Below are positions 8,430-15,378 of a stretch of DNA of 64,000 nucleotides, piece by piece. The stretch lies in NCBI GenBank assembly GCA_029960065.1, contig JASCOF010000004.1, positions 186,001 through 250,000 of the forward strand. The letters run 5' to 3'. Below the pieces are notes generated by a model. That model was not told the origin of the DNA. It saw only the letters and a list, made by a program, of their open reading frames with translations, and made no database searches. The position numbers and the translations under genes are program-made. The DNA comes from Flavobacteriaceae bacterium PS02336 (GTDB lineage Bacteria; Bacteroidota; Bacteroidia; Flavobacteriales; Flavobacteriaceae). The first letter of the stretch is position 1. Each line of letters begins with the position of its first letter.

Positions 8430-8864
8430 ATGAAAAAATACACACTCGCAGTCGTTTCAGTTTTAACTTTATTATTGACTTCATGTATGGCCACAAAAGA
8501 AAAAAGTGCAGGAAATTTGTATGATGCAACTTGGGAATTAGAATACATTTCTGGGCCAAGAATTGCTTTTGAAGGATTGTATCCAAATAAAAAACCACAA
8601 CTTACTTTTGATCAAAAGGAAACGAGAGTTTATGGCAATAACGGATGTAATGGTTACAGTGCTCCATATACGCTTAGTGGGAAATCTTTGACTTTTGGAG
8701 AAGCAGGTCCAACTACAATGATGTTTTGTGAAGGCGGGGGAGAACAAGTTTTTCTAAAACAAATAAAACAGATTACAAGTTATGCTATTGATAAAGATGG
8801 AAAACTGAATTTAATTCAAGGTGATATTCCAATGATGCGATTTAAAAAAGTAGCAAAACAATAG
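8430..8864 (+). CDS. META domain lipoprotein (HslJ-like)
   Basis: A 144-residue lipoprotein with signal peptide and lipobox ending at Cys19 (LLLTSC). The META domain is seen in WELEYISG, the NGCNGYSAPY block near residue 72 and TMMFCEGGGEQVF. Two cysteines in the NGC and MFC blocks are conserved in HslJ-like proteins. Such proteins are envelope stress or heat-induced factors of unknown biochemistry. It is convergent with msrA; the intervening sequence has a palindrome and a bidirectional terminator. Confidence 0.85.
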   Translation: MKKYTLAVVSVLTLLLTSCMATKEKSAGNLYDATWELEYISGPRIAFEGLYPNKKPQLTFDQKETRVYGNNGCNGYSAPYTLSGKSLTFGEAGPTTMMFCEGGGEQVFLKQIKQITSYAIDKDGKLNLIQGDIPMMRFKKVAKQ

Positions 8865-8882
8865 TTTTACTAATTCAGCTTT

Positions 8883-8903
8883 GTCAAAGTTTTAAACTTT
8901 GAC
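8883..8903. repeat. Perfect palindrome GTCAAAGTTT/AAACTTTGAC
   Basis: Ten-base arms with a single central base, without a T run. It sits between convergent genes ahead of a normal terminator, so it is not needed for termination and is more likely a dispersed palindrome. Confidence 0.6.
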
Positions 8904-8921
8904 ACAGTTCAGTCTTAATAA

Positions 8922-8957
8922 AAAAGGGAAATGAATCAACTTCATTTCCCTTTTTTT
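8922..8957. terminator. Bidirectional terminator between META lipoprotein gene and msrA
   Basis: Arms AAAAGGGAAATGAA and TTCATTTCCCTTTT with a five-base loop, A run on one side and T run on the other. Confidence 0.9.
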
Positions 8958-8965
8958 GTTGCAGT

Positions 8966-9574
8966 TTATTTCTTTTTGAGTTTGTCTTTAAAAACCTTTT
9001 CGAATTTTTCCAATTTAGGCTGAATCACCATTTTGCAATACGGCTGATTTTTATTGTTTGCATAATAGTTTTGATGGTAATCTTCGGCTTTATAAAAAGC
9101 TTTGAGTGGTTCAACTTTAGTTACAATAGGAGTTTTGTATACTTTTGCTTTATTTAAATCGGAAATAATGCTTTCGGCTGCTTTTTTCTGTTCAGCGTTT
9201 TTATAGAAAATAATAGAGCGGTACTGTGTTCCCACATCGGCTCCTTGACGATTTAAGGTTGTAGGATCGTGAACGGTAAAAAAGACTTTGAAAATTTCAT
9301 TAATATCCGTTACAGTTTTATCGTACGTTATCTGAACAACTTCTGCATGACCTGTCTCTCCAGTACAGACTTCTTCGTACGTAGGATTGGCAACGCTGCC
9401 ACCAGAGAACCCGGAAACCACAGATTTTACTCCATTTAAATCTTCGTAAACGGCTTCAACGCACCAGTAACAGCCTCCTCCGAGTGTGATGGTTTCTAAA
9501 TTAGAAGTTTTTTTATTCTGAGCAATTCCATTCAGCGAAAGCGCTATAAAACACATTAAAAGTATATTTTTCAT
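8966..9574 (-). CDS. msrA: Exported peptide-methionine (S)-S-oxide reductase
   Basis: MsrA, which reduces the S epimer of methionine sulfoxide in proteins. An N-terminal signal peptide ([19 protein letters not shown]) places it in the periplasm. The catalytic motif [13 protein letters not shown] is at about residue 35, followed by VVSGFSGG and the [10 protein letters not shown] segment. The 202-residue length fits a single MsrA domain plus signal. It starts six bases after the msrB stop, so the two are co-transcribed, and together they repair both sulfoxide epimers in envelope proteins. No fused MsrAB is present. Confidence 0.95.
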   Translation of the reverse strand: MKNILLMCFIALSLNGIAQNKKTSNLETITLGGGCYWCVEAVYEDLNGVKSVVSGFSGGSVANPTYEEVCTGETGHAEVVQITYDKTVTDINEIFKVFFTVHDPTTLNRQGADVGTQYRSIIFYKNAEQKKAAESIISDLNKAKVYKTPIVTKVEPLKAFYKAEDYHQNYYANNKNQPYCKMVIQPKLEKFEKVFKDKLKKK

Positions 9575-9580
9575 AATAAA

Positions 9581-10138
9581 TTATTTAGAATCAGGAATAA
9601 AATCAAGTGCAATTGAGTTCATGCAATAGCGTTTTCCAGTTGGTTCGGGGCCATCATCAAATATATGTCCTAAATGGCCGCCGCATCGACCGCAAAGCGT
9701 TTCAATTCTTTCCATTCCAATTGAATTATCTTCTTTAAAAACAATGCTTTTTTTGTTGTCCTGTTCAAAGAAACTTGGCCATCCGCAGCTACTGGAAAAT
9801 TTTGAAGTAGATTTAAAAAGTTTGTTCCCGCAAGAGGCGCAATAATAAGTTCCTTTTTCGTCAGTGTTCCAATATTTTCCTGTAAAAGGTCTTTCGGTGT
9901 CAGCTTCACGCATCACAGCATAAACATCTTCGGGAAGTACTTTTTTCCATTCAGCATCCGTCACGTTTAGTTTTGTAGTATCAGTATTAGAGTAATAAGG
10001 ATTTCCGGGTTTTTCAATGACATTTTTCATAGAAGTCGGTTTAATGTATTTTTTATTGTTTTGTCCGCACGCCTGCAAAATGAAAAGCGGCAGTAAAAAA
10101 CAAAGGCAGAAAAAATGAGTTTGAGATTTCATAAACAA
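9581..10138 (-). CDS. msrB: Peptide-methionine (R)-S-oxide reductase lipoprotein
   Basis: MsrB, reducing the R epimer of methionine sulfoxide. The signal peptide ends in a lipobox (ILQAC, Cys24), so the protein is membrane-anchored. Two CxxC pairs (YYCASCG, ETLCGRCGGHLGH) bind zinc, and the catalytic cysteine is in RYCMNSIALDF near residue 172. Either the ATG at 10138 or the one at 10132 could be the start; both keep the signal intact. It is the first gene of the msrB-msrA operon, and a -7 box on this strand lies at 10192-10199. Confidence 0.95.
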   Translation of the reverse strand: MFMKSQTHFFCLCFLLPLFILQACGQNNKKYIKPTSMKNVIEKPGNPYYSNTDTTKLNVTDAEWKKVLPEDVYAVMREADTERPFTGKYWNTDEKGTYYCASCGNKLFKSTSKFSSSCGWPSFFEQDNKKSIVFKEDNSIGMERIETLCGRCGGHLGHIFDDGPEPTGKRYCMNSIALDFIPDSK

Positions 10139-10458
10139 ATAGTGGTTTTTGCGTTAAATCAGTCTTCTTTAAGGCTTTAAATTTTGTTGCTCAAAGATAC
10201 GATGAGATTGAGCTCGAAATACTTACTTTAAAAGAATTCAGATTTTTTTAAGTGTGTTTTAACTTTTTATTAGTTACGTAAAACAATACAATCTAGTTTT
10301 TATGTCTTAATTTTAACAGCTTTTAATTTTGAAACAGAATTTATTATTTTGTAAATCAGTGAAATAGAGATTGAGTGACGGTTTGGAATTTTTTGTAATT
10401 AGAATTAGGATTTTTAAGCCATTTCTTTTTTCGTATTTTTGTTTGCTTAAGAAGCCTT
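10139..10458. other. Divergent promoter region msrB / idi
   Basis: No gene here. On the minus strand TATCTTTG (10192-10199) is a perfect -7 box for msrB, giving a leader of about 45 bases. On the plus strand TATTTTTG (10434-10441) is the -7 box for idi, only about 18 bases before its ATG. No convincing -33 TTG was found at standard spacing for either. The rest is AT-rich without visible structure. Confidence 0.6.
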
Positions 10459-10986
10459 ATGATAGAAGAAAACGTAATATTAGTCAATCAAAATGATGAG
10501 CAGATTGGCTTAATGCCAAAATTAGAAGCACATGAAAAAGCGCTTTTGCACCGTGCATTTTCAGTTTTTGTTTTAAATGAACAAAATGAAATTATGCTCC
10601 AACAGCGTGCGCATCAAAAATATCATTCTCCTTTGCTGTGGACAAACACTTGCTGCAGTCATCAGCGTGAAGGTGAAACCAATATTGAAGCAGGAAGCAG
10701 AAGATTGTTTGAAGAAATGGGGTTTAAAACAGATTTAAAAGAACTGTTTCATTTTATTTATAAAGCACCTTTTGATAACGGATTGACAGAACATGAATTG
10801 GATCATGTGATGATTGGATATTATAACGAAGATCCAAACATTAATACCGAAGAAGTAGAAGATTGGAAATGGATGAAGATTGAAGAGGTAAAAGCAGATA
10901 TAGAAAAACAGCCCGAAATATATACGGTTTGGTTTAAAATAATTTTTGATGAATTTTATCATTATTTAGAAGATCATAAACTTTAA
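10459..10986 (+). CDS. idi: Isopentenyl-diphosphate delta-isomerase, type 1
   Basis: Interconverts isopentenyl and dimethylallyl diphosphate for isoprenoids (menaquinone, carotenoids, undecaprenyl phosphate). The protein has 175 residues and a Nudix-like fold: LLHRAFSVFV near residue 30, the catalytic cysteine in WTNTCCSHQREGE near residue 67, the Nudix-related segment EAGSRRLFEEMGF, and the metal/catalytic glutamates near ELDHVMIGYY. Cytoplasmic. It is the first gene of a plus-strand run with the PTPS-like gene (23-base gap), bcp (3-base gap) and manA. Confidence 0.95.
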   Translation: MIEENVILVNQNDEQIGLMPKLEAHEKALLHRAFSVFVLNEQNEIMLQQRAHQKYHSPLLWTNTCCSHQREGETNIEAGSRRLFEEMGFKTDLKELFHFIYKAPFDNGLTEHELDHVMIGYYNEDPNINTEEVEDWKWMKIEEVKADIEKQPEIYTVWFKIIFDEFYHYLEDHKL

Positions 10987-11009
10987 TCCAAACAAACCAA
11001 AAACCTAGA

Positions 11010-11420
11010 ATGAGAGTAACCATATCAAGAAAAGCACATTTTAATGCTGCACATCGACTACATCGAAAAGATTGGTCATTTGAAAAAAACGACGCTGTTT
11101 TTGGAAAATGCAACAATCCTAATTTCCATGGTCATAATTATGGTTTAACAGTAAGTGTTACAGGAAAAATTGACCCAGAAACTGGTTTTGTTTTAGATGT
11201 GAAAGTATTGGCGGACATTATACGAGAAGAAGTAGAAATTCCGTTTGATCACAAAAATCTAAATCTGGATGTTCCAGAGTTTTTAGATTTGAATCCAACT
11301 GCAGAAAATATTGCTGTTGTGATATGGAATAAAATTAGAACAAGAATTCACGCTGACTTTGATTTAGAAGTCGTCCTGAATGAAACGGACCGCAATTTTG
11401 TAACTTATAAAGGAGAATAA
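11010..11420 (+). CDS. 6-pyruvoyltetrahydropterin synthase / QueD family
   Basis: T-fold pterin enzyme of 136 residues. Zinc histidines are in FNAAHRLH (about residue 16) and HGHNY; the catalytic cysteine lies in FGKCNNPNFHGHNYG, and the C-terminal acid motif is LNETDRNFVTYKGE. Automated annotation would call it 6-carboxytetrahydropterin synthase (queD, queuosine pathway). However, the C-x5-HGH spacing, the LDHKNLDxDVPxF-type segment (here FDHKNLNLDVPEF) and the YKGE ending are those of the eukaryotic-type 6-pyruvoyl enzyme. The reaction is therefore uncertain between the two. It is co-transcribed with idi and bcp. Confidence 0.85.
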   Translation: MRVTISRKAHFNAAHRLHRKDWSFEKNDAVFGKCNNPNFHGHNYGLTVSVTGKIDPETGFVLDVKVLADIIREEVEIPFDHKNLNLDVPEFLDLNPTAENIAVVIWNKIRTRIHADFDLEVVLNETDRNFVTYKGE

Positions 11421-11423
11421 AAA

Positions 11424-11882
11424 ATGTCATTAAAAATAGGAGATATAGTTCCGAATTTTACTGCGAAAGACAATAACGGTGAAACTTTTGAAAGCCAGAG
11501 TGTTTTAGGAAGAAAACCACTGGTAATTTATTTTTATCCAAAAGATAATACACCTGGCTGTACAACAGAAGCCTGCAGTTTTCGGGATCAATATGAAGAT
11601 TTCAAAGATTTGGGAGCTGAGGTAATCGGGATTAGCAGTGATAGTGTCAAATCACATCACAAGTTTGCTGCTAAATATCAATTACCTTTTATTTTGCTTT
11701 CAGATCGAGATAAAAAATTAAGAAAGCTTTTTGGTGTTCGTAACAATTTGTTCGGACTTCTTCCAGGCCGTGTTACTTACATAATTGATAAAAATGGTTT
11801 AGTCATTTCGATATTTGACAGTGTAAATGCAGCTAAACACATTCCGAAAGCTCTAGAAACTATTAAAGAATTAGTGTCTTAA
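11424..11882 (+). CDS. bcp: Thioredoxin-dependent peroxiredoxin (Bcp/PrxQ)
   Basis: Thiol peroxidase reducing hydrogen peroxide and organic peroxides, 152 residues. The peroxidatic and resolving cysteines sit five apart in NTPGCTTEACSFRD (about residues 45-50), the alpha-helix type of PrxQ with an intramolecular disulfide. The conserved arginine is in LPGRVTYIIDKNG. No signal peptide, so cytoplasmic. It begins three bases after the PTPS-like gene stop and is probably translated from the same message. Confidence 0.94.
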   Translation: MSLKIGDIVPNFTAKDNNGETFESQSVLGRKPLVIYFYPKDNTPGCTTEACSFRDQYEDFKDLGAEVIGISSDSVKSHHKFAAKYQLPFILLSDRDKKLRKLFGVRNNLFGLLPGRVTYIIDKNGLVISIFDSVNAAKHIPKALETIKELVS

Positions 11883-11934
11883 ATTAAAAATAGAATAAAA
11901 TAGAATTAATCAAACAAATATATTAGCCTAAAAC

Positions 11935-12903
11935 ATGAGCCAAAATTTATACCCTTTGCAATTTGAACCGATTTTGAAAGAAAGAATCTGGGGAGGAGAA
12001 AAATTAAAAACAATTTTAAACAAACCAATCGTTTCTAAAATTACTGGGGAAAGCTGGGAATTGTCTACTGTAGAAGGAGATGTAAGTGTGGTTGCAAATG
12101 GAGATTTAAAAGGTAAATCTTTAATGGAACTTATTGATGAAGCTCCAGATGCCCTTTTAGGAACTAAAGTTTATGAGCGTTTCGGAAAACAATTTCCACT
12201 GCTTTTTAAATATCTTGATGCACGAGAAGATCTTTCTATCCAAGTTCACCCAAACGATAAATTAGCAAAAGAGCGTCACAATTCATTTGGAAAAACAGAA
12301 ATGTGGTACGTAACGCAGGCAGATGCAGATGCGAGAATTATTGTTGGTTTTAAAGAAGACTCTAATAAAGAGGAATATTTAAAACATTTACACGACAATA
12401 CCTTAGTTTCAATTTTAGATGATGTAAAAGCGAAGCCGGGCGATGTTTTCTTTTTAGAAACAGGAACTGTTCACGCAATTGGAGCTGGTTTGGTTGTTGC
12501 CGAAATTCAGCAGACTTCTGATATTACGTATAGATTATACGATTTTGATCGTGTAGACGCGCAAGGAAATAAAAGAGAATTGCATGTAGACTTAGCGCTT
12601 GATGCTATCAACTACAATAAAGTAGATACGCAGAAGAAATACGATTCTAAAGTAAATACTTCAAATACAATTGTAGATTGTCCTTATTTTACAACTAATT
12701 TCCTTCCGTTAGAAAATCAATTGGAGGTTTCTAAAAATGGAGAAACATTTACGGTGTATATGTGTATCGAAGGTAATTTTGAAATTGAATATAACGGGTT
12801 TAAAAACAGTTACAAAAAAGGAGATACCATTTTGGTTCCAGCTGCGATAAATGCATTTAAGTTGACTGGAAATGCTTCAATTTTAGAAATTTACATTTCT
12901 TAA
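11935..12903 (+). CDS. manA: Mannose-6-phosphate isomerase, class I short form
   Basis: Interconverts mannose-6-phosphate and fructose-6-phosphate and feeds GDP-mannose for surface glycans. The 322-residue length is that of the short Bacillus-type enzyme. Zinc ligands are in LSIQVHPND (Gln, His), GKTEMWYV (Glu) and TGTVHAIGAG (His), with the cupin C-terminal half ending near KKGDTILVPAAINAF. Cytoplasmic. The 52-base gap after bcp may still be within the same operon; a separate promoter was not evident. Confidence 0.94.
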   Translation: MSQNLYPLQFEPILKERIWGGEKLKTILNKPIVSKITGESWELSTVEGDVSVVANGDLKGKSLMELIDEAPDALLGTKVYERFGKQFPLLFKYLDAREDLSIQVHPNDKLAKERHNSFGKTEMWYVTQADADARIIVGFKEDSNKEEYLKHLHDNTLVSILDDVKAKPGDVFFLETGTVHAIGAGLVVAEIQQTSDITYRLYDFDRVDAQGNKRELHVDLALDAINYNKVDTQKKYDSKVNTSNTIVDCPYFTTNFLPLENQLEVSKNGETFTVYMCIEGNFEIEYNGFKNSYKKGDTILVPAAINAFKLTGNASILEIYIS

Positions 12904-12925
12904 CACATATTCTAAAGATAATATG

Positions 12926-12933
12926 TACTTTTG
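12926..12933 (+). promoter_or_regulatory. -7 box for the small helical protein gene
   Basis: TACTTTTG followed by C, 26 bases before the ATG at 12960, matching TAnnTTTG exactly. The -33 element is not clear. Confidence 0.55.
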
Positions 12934-12959
12934 CAACGCAAATTAAAATTATAATAAAA

Positions 12960-13226
12960 ATGGCAAACGTTAAAAATTTAAAGAAAGACATCAACTTCGT
13001 ATTAGGAGATATTATTGAGGCAGTTTACTTGTTCGAGATGTCAACAACGGGAAATCCAACTCCAGAAACGAATGCTTTGATCGATGAAGCTATTGCTGCA
13101 TTTGATACTTTGATTACAAAAGTGAACGCAAAGAACGTTGAAAATAAAAAAGCACATTTCAAACAAATTAATGTTGAATTAGAACAAACTGCTAATCAAT
13201 TGGTTGAAAAAATCAACGCTTTATAA
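12960..13226 (+). CDS. Small conserved helical protein, function unknown
   Basis: An 88-residue protein with no signal peptide, predicted almost wholly helical and acidic. It begins MANVKNLKKDINFVLGDIIE, continues with a helix rich in alanine and aspartate, and ends in a second amphipathic helix. I do not recognise a named family, though proteins of this look are common in Flavobacteriaceae. It has its own -7 box and lies immediately ahead of the two tRNA-Thr genes. Strong codon bias (AAA, GAA, ATT) and a clean start suggest a well-expressed gene. Confidence 0.75.
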   Translation: MANVKNLKKDINFVLGDIIEAVYLFEMSTTGNPTPETNALIDEAIAAFDTLITKVNAKNVENKKAHFKQINVELEQTANQLVEKINAL

Positions 13227-13259
13227 GAAAAAAAAAGTGTAAAAAAGTGCAAATTTATT

Positions 13260-13289
13260 TTGGGAAATTGAAAAACCGCTTTATATTTG
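13260..13289 (+). promoter_or_regulatory. Promoter of the first tRNA-Thr
   Basis: TTG (13260-13262), 19 bases, TATATTTG (13282-13289); the mature tRNA begins 14 bases after the box. Confidence 0.8.
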
Positions 13290-13302
13290 CACCCGTAATG
13301 AG

Positions 13303-13376
13303 GCCGATGTAGCTCAGCTGGCTAGAGCAGCTGATTTGTAATCAGCAGGTCGTGGGTTCGAGTCCCTCTATCGGCT
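13303..13376 (+). tRNA. tRNA-Thr(UGU), copy 1
   Basis: Full cloverleaf: acceptor GCCGATG pairs with TATCGGC (one G-U), anticodon stem GCTGA/TCAGC with a seven-base loop TTTGTAA giving anticodon TGT (13337-13339), and a T arm with GGTTCGAGTCC. The discriminator is T; CCA is not encoded. It is identical to the copy at 13485. It has its own promoter and is followed by a terminator. Confidence 0.97.
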
Positions 13377-13382
13377 CAACGG

Positions 13383-13412
13383 AAACCATCACAGAAATGT
13401 GATGGTTTTTTT
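13383..13412 (+). terminator. Terminator after tRNA-Thr copy 1
   Basis: Arms AAACCATCACA and TGTGATGGTTT around a GAAA loop, then a T run. Confidence 0.9.
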
Positions 13413-13440
13413 AATTATAGAGAGTGGTGCGAAATTTTTT

Positions 13441-13470
13441 TTGGAATATTAAAAAACATTTTTATCTTTG
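13441..13470 (+). promoter_or_regulatory. Promoter of the second tRNA-Thr
   Basis: TTG (13441-13443), 19 bases, TATCTTTG (13463-13470): the same spacing as the first copy's promoter, but with different flanking sequence. Confidence 0.82.
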
Positions 13471-13484
13471 CACTCGCAAAATAG

Positions 13485-13558
13485 GCCGATGTAGCTCAGC
13501 TGGCTAGAGCAGCTGATTTGTAATCAGCAGGTCGTGGGTTCGAGTCCCTCTATCGGCT
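13485..13558 (+). tRNA. tRNA-Thr(UGU), copy 2
   Basis: Identical in sequence to the first copy, including the TCA that follows the acceptor stem. It has an independent promoter and an independent terminator, so the two are separate transcription units rather than a processed tandem transcript. Confidence 0.97.
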
Positions 13559-13563
13559 CAAAA

Positions 13564-13593
13564 AACCATTCACAACGTGAATGGTTTTTTTTT
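13564..13593 (+). terminator. Terminator after tRNA-Thr copy 2
   Basis: Arms AACCATTCAC and GTGAATGGTT with a three-base loop, followed by nine T. Confidence 0.92.
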
Positions 13594-13599
13594 GCGCAA

Positions 13600-13978
13600 A
13601 TTCCAAATTTCAAGTTTTAGGTTTTAAATGGATCAACATGGAAACCTCTAGATTGAAGAAAAATTTTTAACGCAAAGAGCGCAAAGATTTACGCAAAGTA
13701 CACCAAGATGTTTTTTAAGAATGCAAAGTTCACAAAGCTTAATTGAGAAAACTTTGCGATTTTTTTTGCTTCATTATAATTTCTCCTTAATCATATTAAA
13801 ATATAGCCCGTGGTTTCAACCACGGGAACACGATATGTAAAAACGTCTCTCTTGATTGTAAAAATTCCAAAATTCCAAGTTTCAAATTGGAATTTGGAAT
13901 TTGGAATTTTTTAATTGAAATCTATATTAAGAATATTTTTCCTATGTTTGTTAGATAACCTAAAAACATTTTTACCTA
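13600..13978. repeat. Gene-free stretch carrying several repeat families
   Basis: Contains in turn: a CGCAAAG-type degenerate repeat (13669-13760) that ends in a complementary CTTTGCG; the palindrome CCCGTGGTT/AACCACGGG (13807-13826); and an imperfect inverted array of AATTCCAA/TTGGAATT units (13861-13912). No coding frame is credible here. The following membrane-protein gene must be transcribed from a promoter near 13930-13960, but no consensus box was found. Confidence 0.65.
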
Positions 13979-14437
13979 ATGGAAGAAACATCTGCATTTG
14001 AAAAATTTGAATTACAGCTGGATACTACAGCAAAAGATTTTGTACAAGAAATAGCAAAATGGGCTTATTTCTTATCAATCATTGGTTTTATCGGAATCGG
14101 ACTTTTACTTTTAATCGCTGTTTTTGCCGGTACTATATTTTCTGCAATGGGAAGCACAATGCCAGGAATGGGAGCTTATGGAGGTTCTTTTGGAGCGGCA
14201 ATGGGAGCTATTTATTTTTTAATGGCTGCTTTTTATTTCTTTCCGGTTTATTATTTGTTTAAATTTAGTTCAAGCGCGAAAAAAGCTTTTAGAGATAATG
14301 ATTCAGAAGCTTTAACTTCTTCGTTCGGATATTTAAAATCGCATTACAAATTCATAGGTATTCTTATGATTGTCTTGCTGGCTATTTATGCACTTATATT
14401 TGTATTTGCAGTTCTTGGCGGTTTAATGGCAGGATAA
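13979..14437 (+). CDS. Small integral membrane protein (DUF5362-like)
   Basis: A 152-residue protein with a short cytosolic N-terminus followed by three or four membrane segments (about residues 25-50, 75-95 and 120-145). A glycine/methionine-rich loop (about residues 55-72) joins the first two. An acidic and basic stretch, SSSAKKAFRDNDSEAL, separates the last helices. It resembles DUF5362-type proteins, whose function is unknown. It stands alone and is convergent with the DUF4369 lipoprotein gene, with which it shares a terminator. Confidence 0.75.
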   Translation: MEETSAFEKFELQLDTTAKDFVQEIAKWAYFLSIIGFIGIGLLLLIAVFAGTIFSAMGSTMPGMGAYGGSFGAAMGAIYFLMAAFYFFPVYYLFKFSSSAKKAFRDNDSEALTSSFGYLKSHYKFIGILMIVLLAIYALIFVFAVLGGLMAG

Positions 14438-14455
14438 GTTCTTACTAGTAATAAT

Positions 14456-14488
14456 AAAAAATGCCCTGATATTTCAGGGCATTTTTTA
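14456..14488. terminator. Bidirectional terminator
   Basis: Hairpin AAAAAATGCCCTGA / TCAGGGCATTTTTT between convergent genes, with A and T runs on either side. Confidence 0.9.
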
Positions 14489-14509
14489 TTTAGTTCTGTC
14501 ATAGAAGAA

Positions 14510-15244
14510 TTATTCTGCTTTTGGCGTTTGATTTTGTTCTTCTTTCTTTAAATCATCAACATATTTTGTCAATTTCTTTCCGTAATATGATTTTGCCACT
14601 TTTGGAGTCATTGATTTCTGAATCGTATCTAAAAACTTTAAATTGATGTCATAAATCTCTGCTAAGGCAATATATGGAGAAACCTCATAGTCTTTATTGT
14701 TTAAAGCAAAGTTCGTAGCATACAAGTATCTTCTTTTGATATTAGATTCTTGTAATTTAGTTATGCTGTCTACTGCTTTTTGATCTTGTCTTTTTAATGC
14801 TCTAAAACGTGGTTCAACCAATGAAAGGTTTTCATCTGTAAAACGACCATTTATTTTTGCATACTGTTCGTATAACTCATGGTTTTTTGAACCTGTGATT
14901 TTAGCATCAGAGATATAGCGATCCAGATTAGTATTAATAGTAATGTTTCCAGGTTCTGCAAAAAACAAAATGTTATTGTCTAATGAATTGGTAACTCCTC
15001 GGTCTAAAAATAAATATAATACTTGTGGTGAGTCTAATGTGATATTGCTTTCAAAAGCAGAATTCCCATCTATTTTAATACTGTCAATTGCAACAAGCGA
15101 AGTGTCAACAATTTTCTGAATATATAGCGTTCCTTTTTTTAATCCTTTAACGTTTCCAGTAATATGTACATTACCAGTAGTTTCTTTTTTACTGCATGAT
15201 GCAAGCAAGGCAAGCGTAACAAAAGCAATTAATGTTTTTTTCAT
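14510..15244 (-). CDS. DUF4369 lipoprotein
   Basis: A 244-residue lipoprotein (lipobox LLASC, Cys17). After the anchor, residues 25-120 form a beta-rich DUF4369 domain (VHITGNVKGLKKGTLYIQK ... ILFFAEPGNITI), which in Bacteroidota normally precedes a thioredoxin-like domain in thiol-disulfide proteins. Here a helical charged region follows instead, and no CxxC motif or thioredoxin fold is visible. It is therefore a DUF4369 protein without the redox half. Location: periplasmic face of a membrane. Function unknown. Confidence 0.85.
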   Translation of the reverse strand: MKKTLIAFVTLALLASCSKKETTGNVHITGNVKGLKKGTLYIQKIVDTSLVAIDSIKIDGNSAFESNITLDSPQVLYLFLDRGVTNSLDNNILFFAEPGNITINTNLDRYISDAKITGSKNHELYEQYAKINGRFTDENLSLVEPRFRALKRQDQKAVDSITKLQESNIKRRYLYATNFALNNKDYEVSPYIALAEIYDINLKFLDTIQKSMTPKVAKSYYGKKLTKYVDDLKKEEQNQTPKAE

Positions 15245-15315
15245 TGTTGGTTTATTAGATTTGGGTGCAAAATAAAGAAAATAGTTTAAATGTAAAGAGG
15301 CGGGAGTTTTATTTT

Positions 15316-15358
15316 TTATAAAAAAATAAATCCCAATCTATTTCTAAATTGGGATTTA
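15316..15358 (-). terminator. Terminator of the lipoprotein gene at 15379
   Basis: Arms TAAATCCCAAT and ATTGGGATTTA, with a T-rich run downstream on the minus strand. Confidence 0.8.
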
Positions 15359-15378
15359 AAGTATAGTGTGAAAAGGTT

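Noticed and set aside
13303-13558. tRNA pair as an attachment site for an integrated element
   Set aside because: The second copy is a full tRNA with its own promoter, and no integrase or foreign cargo lies between or beyond the copies.
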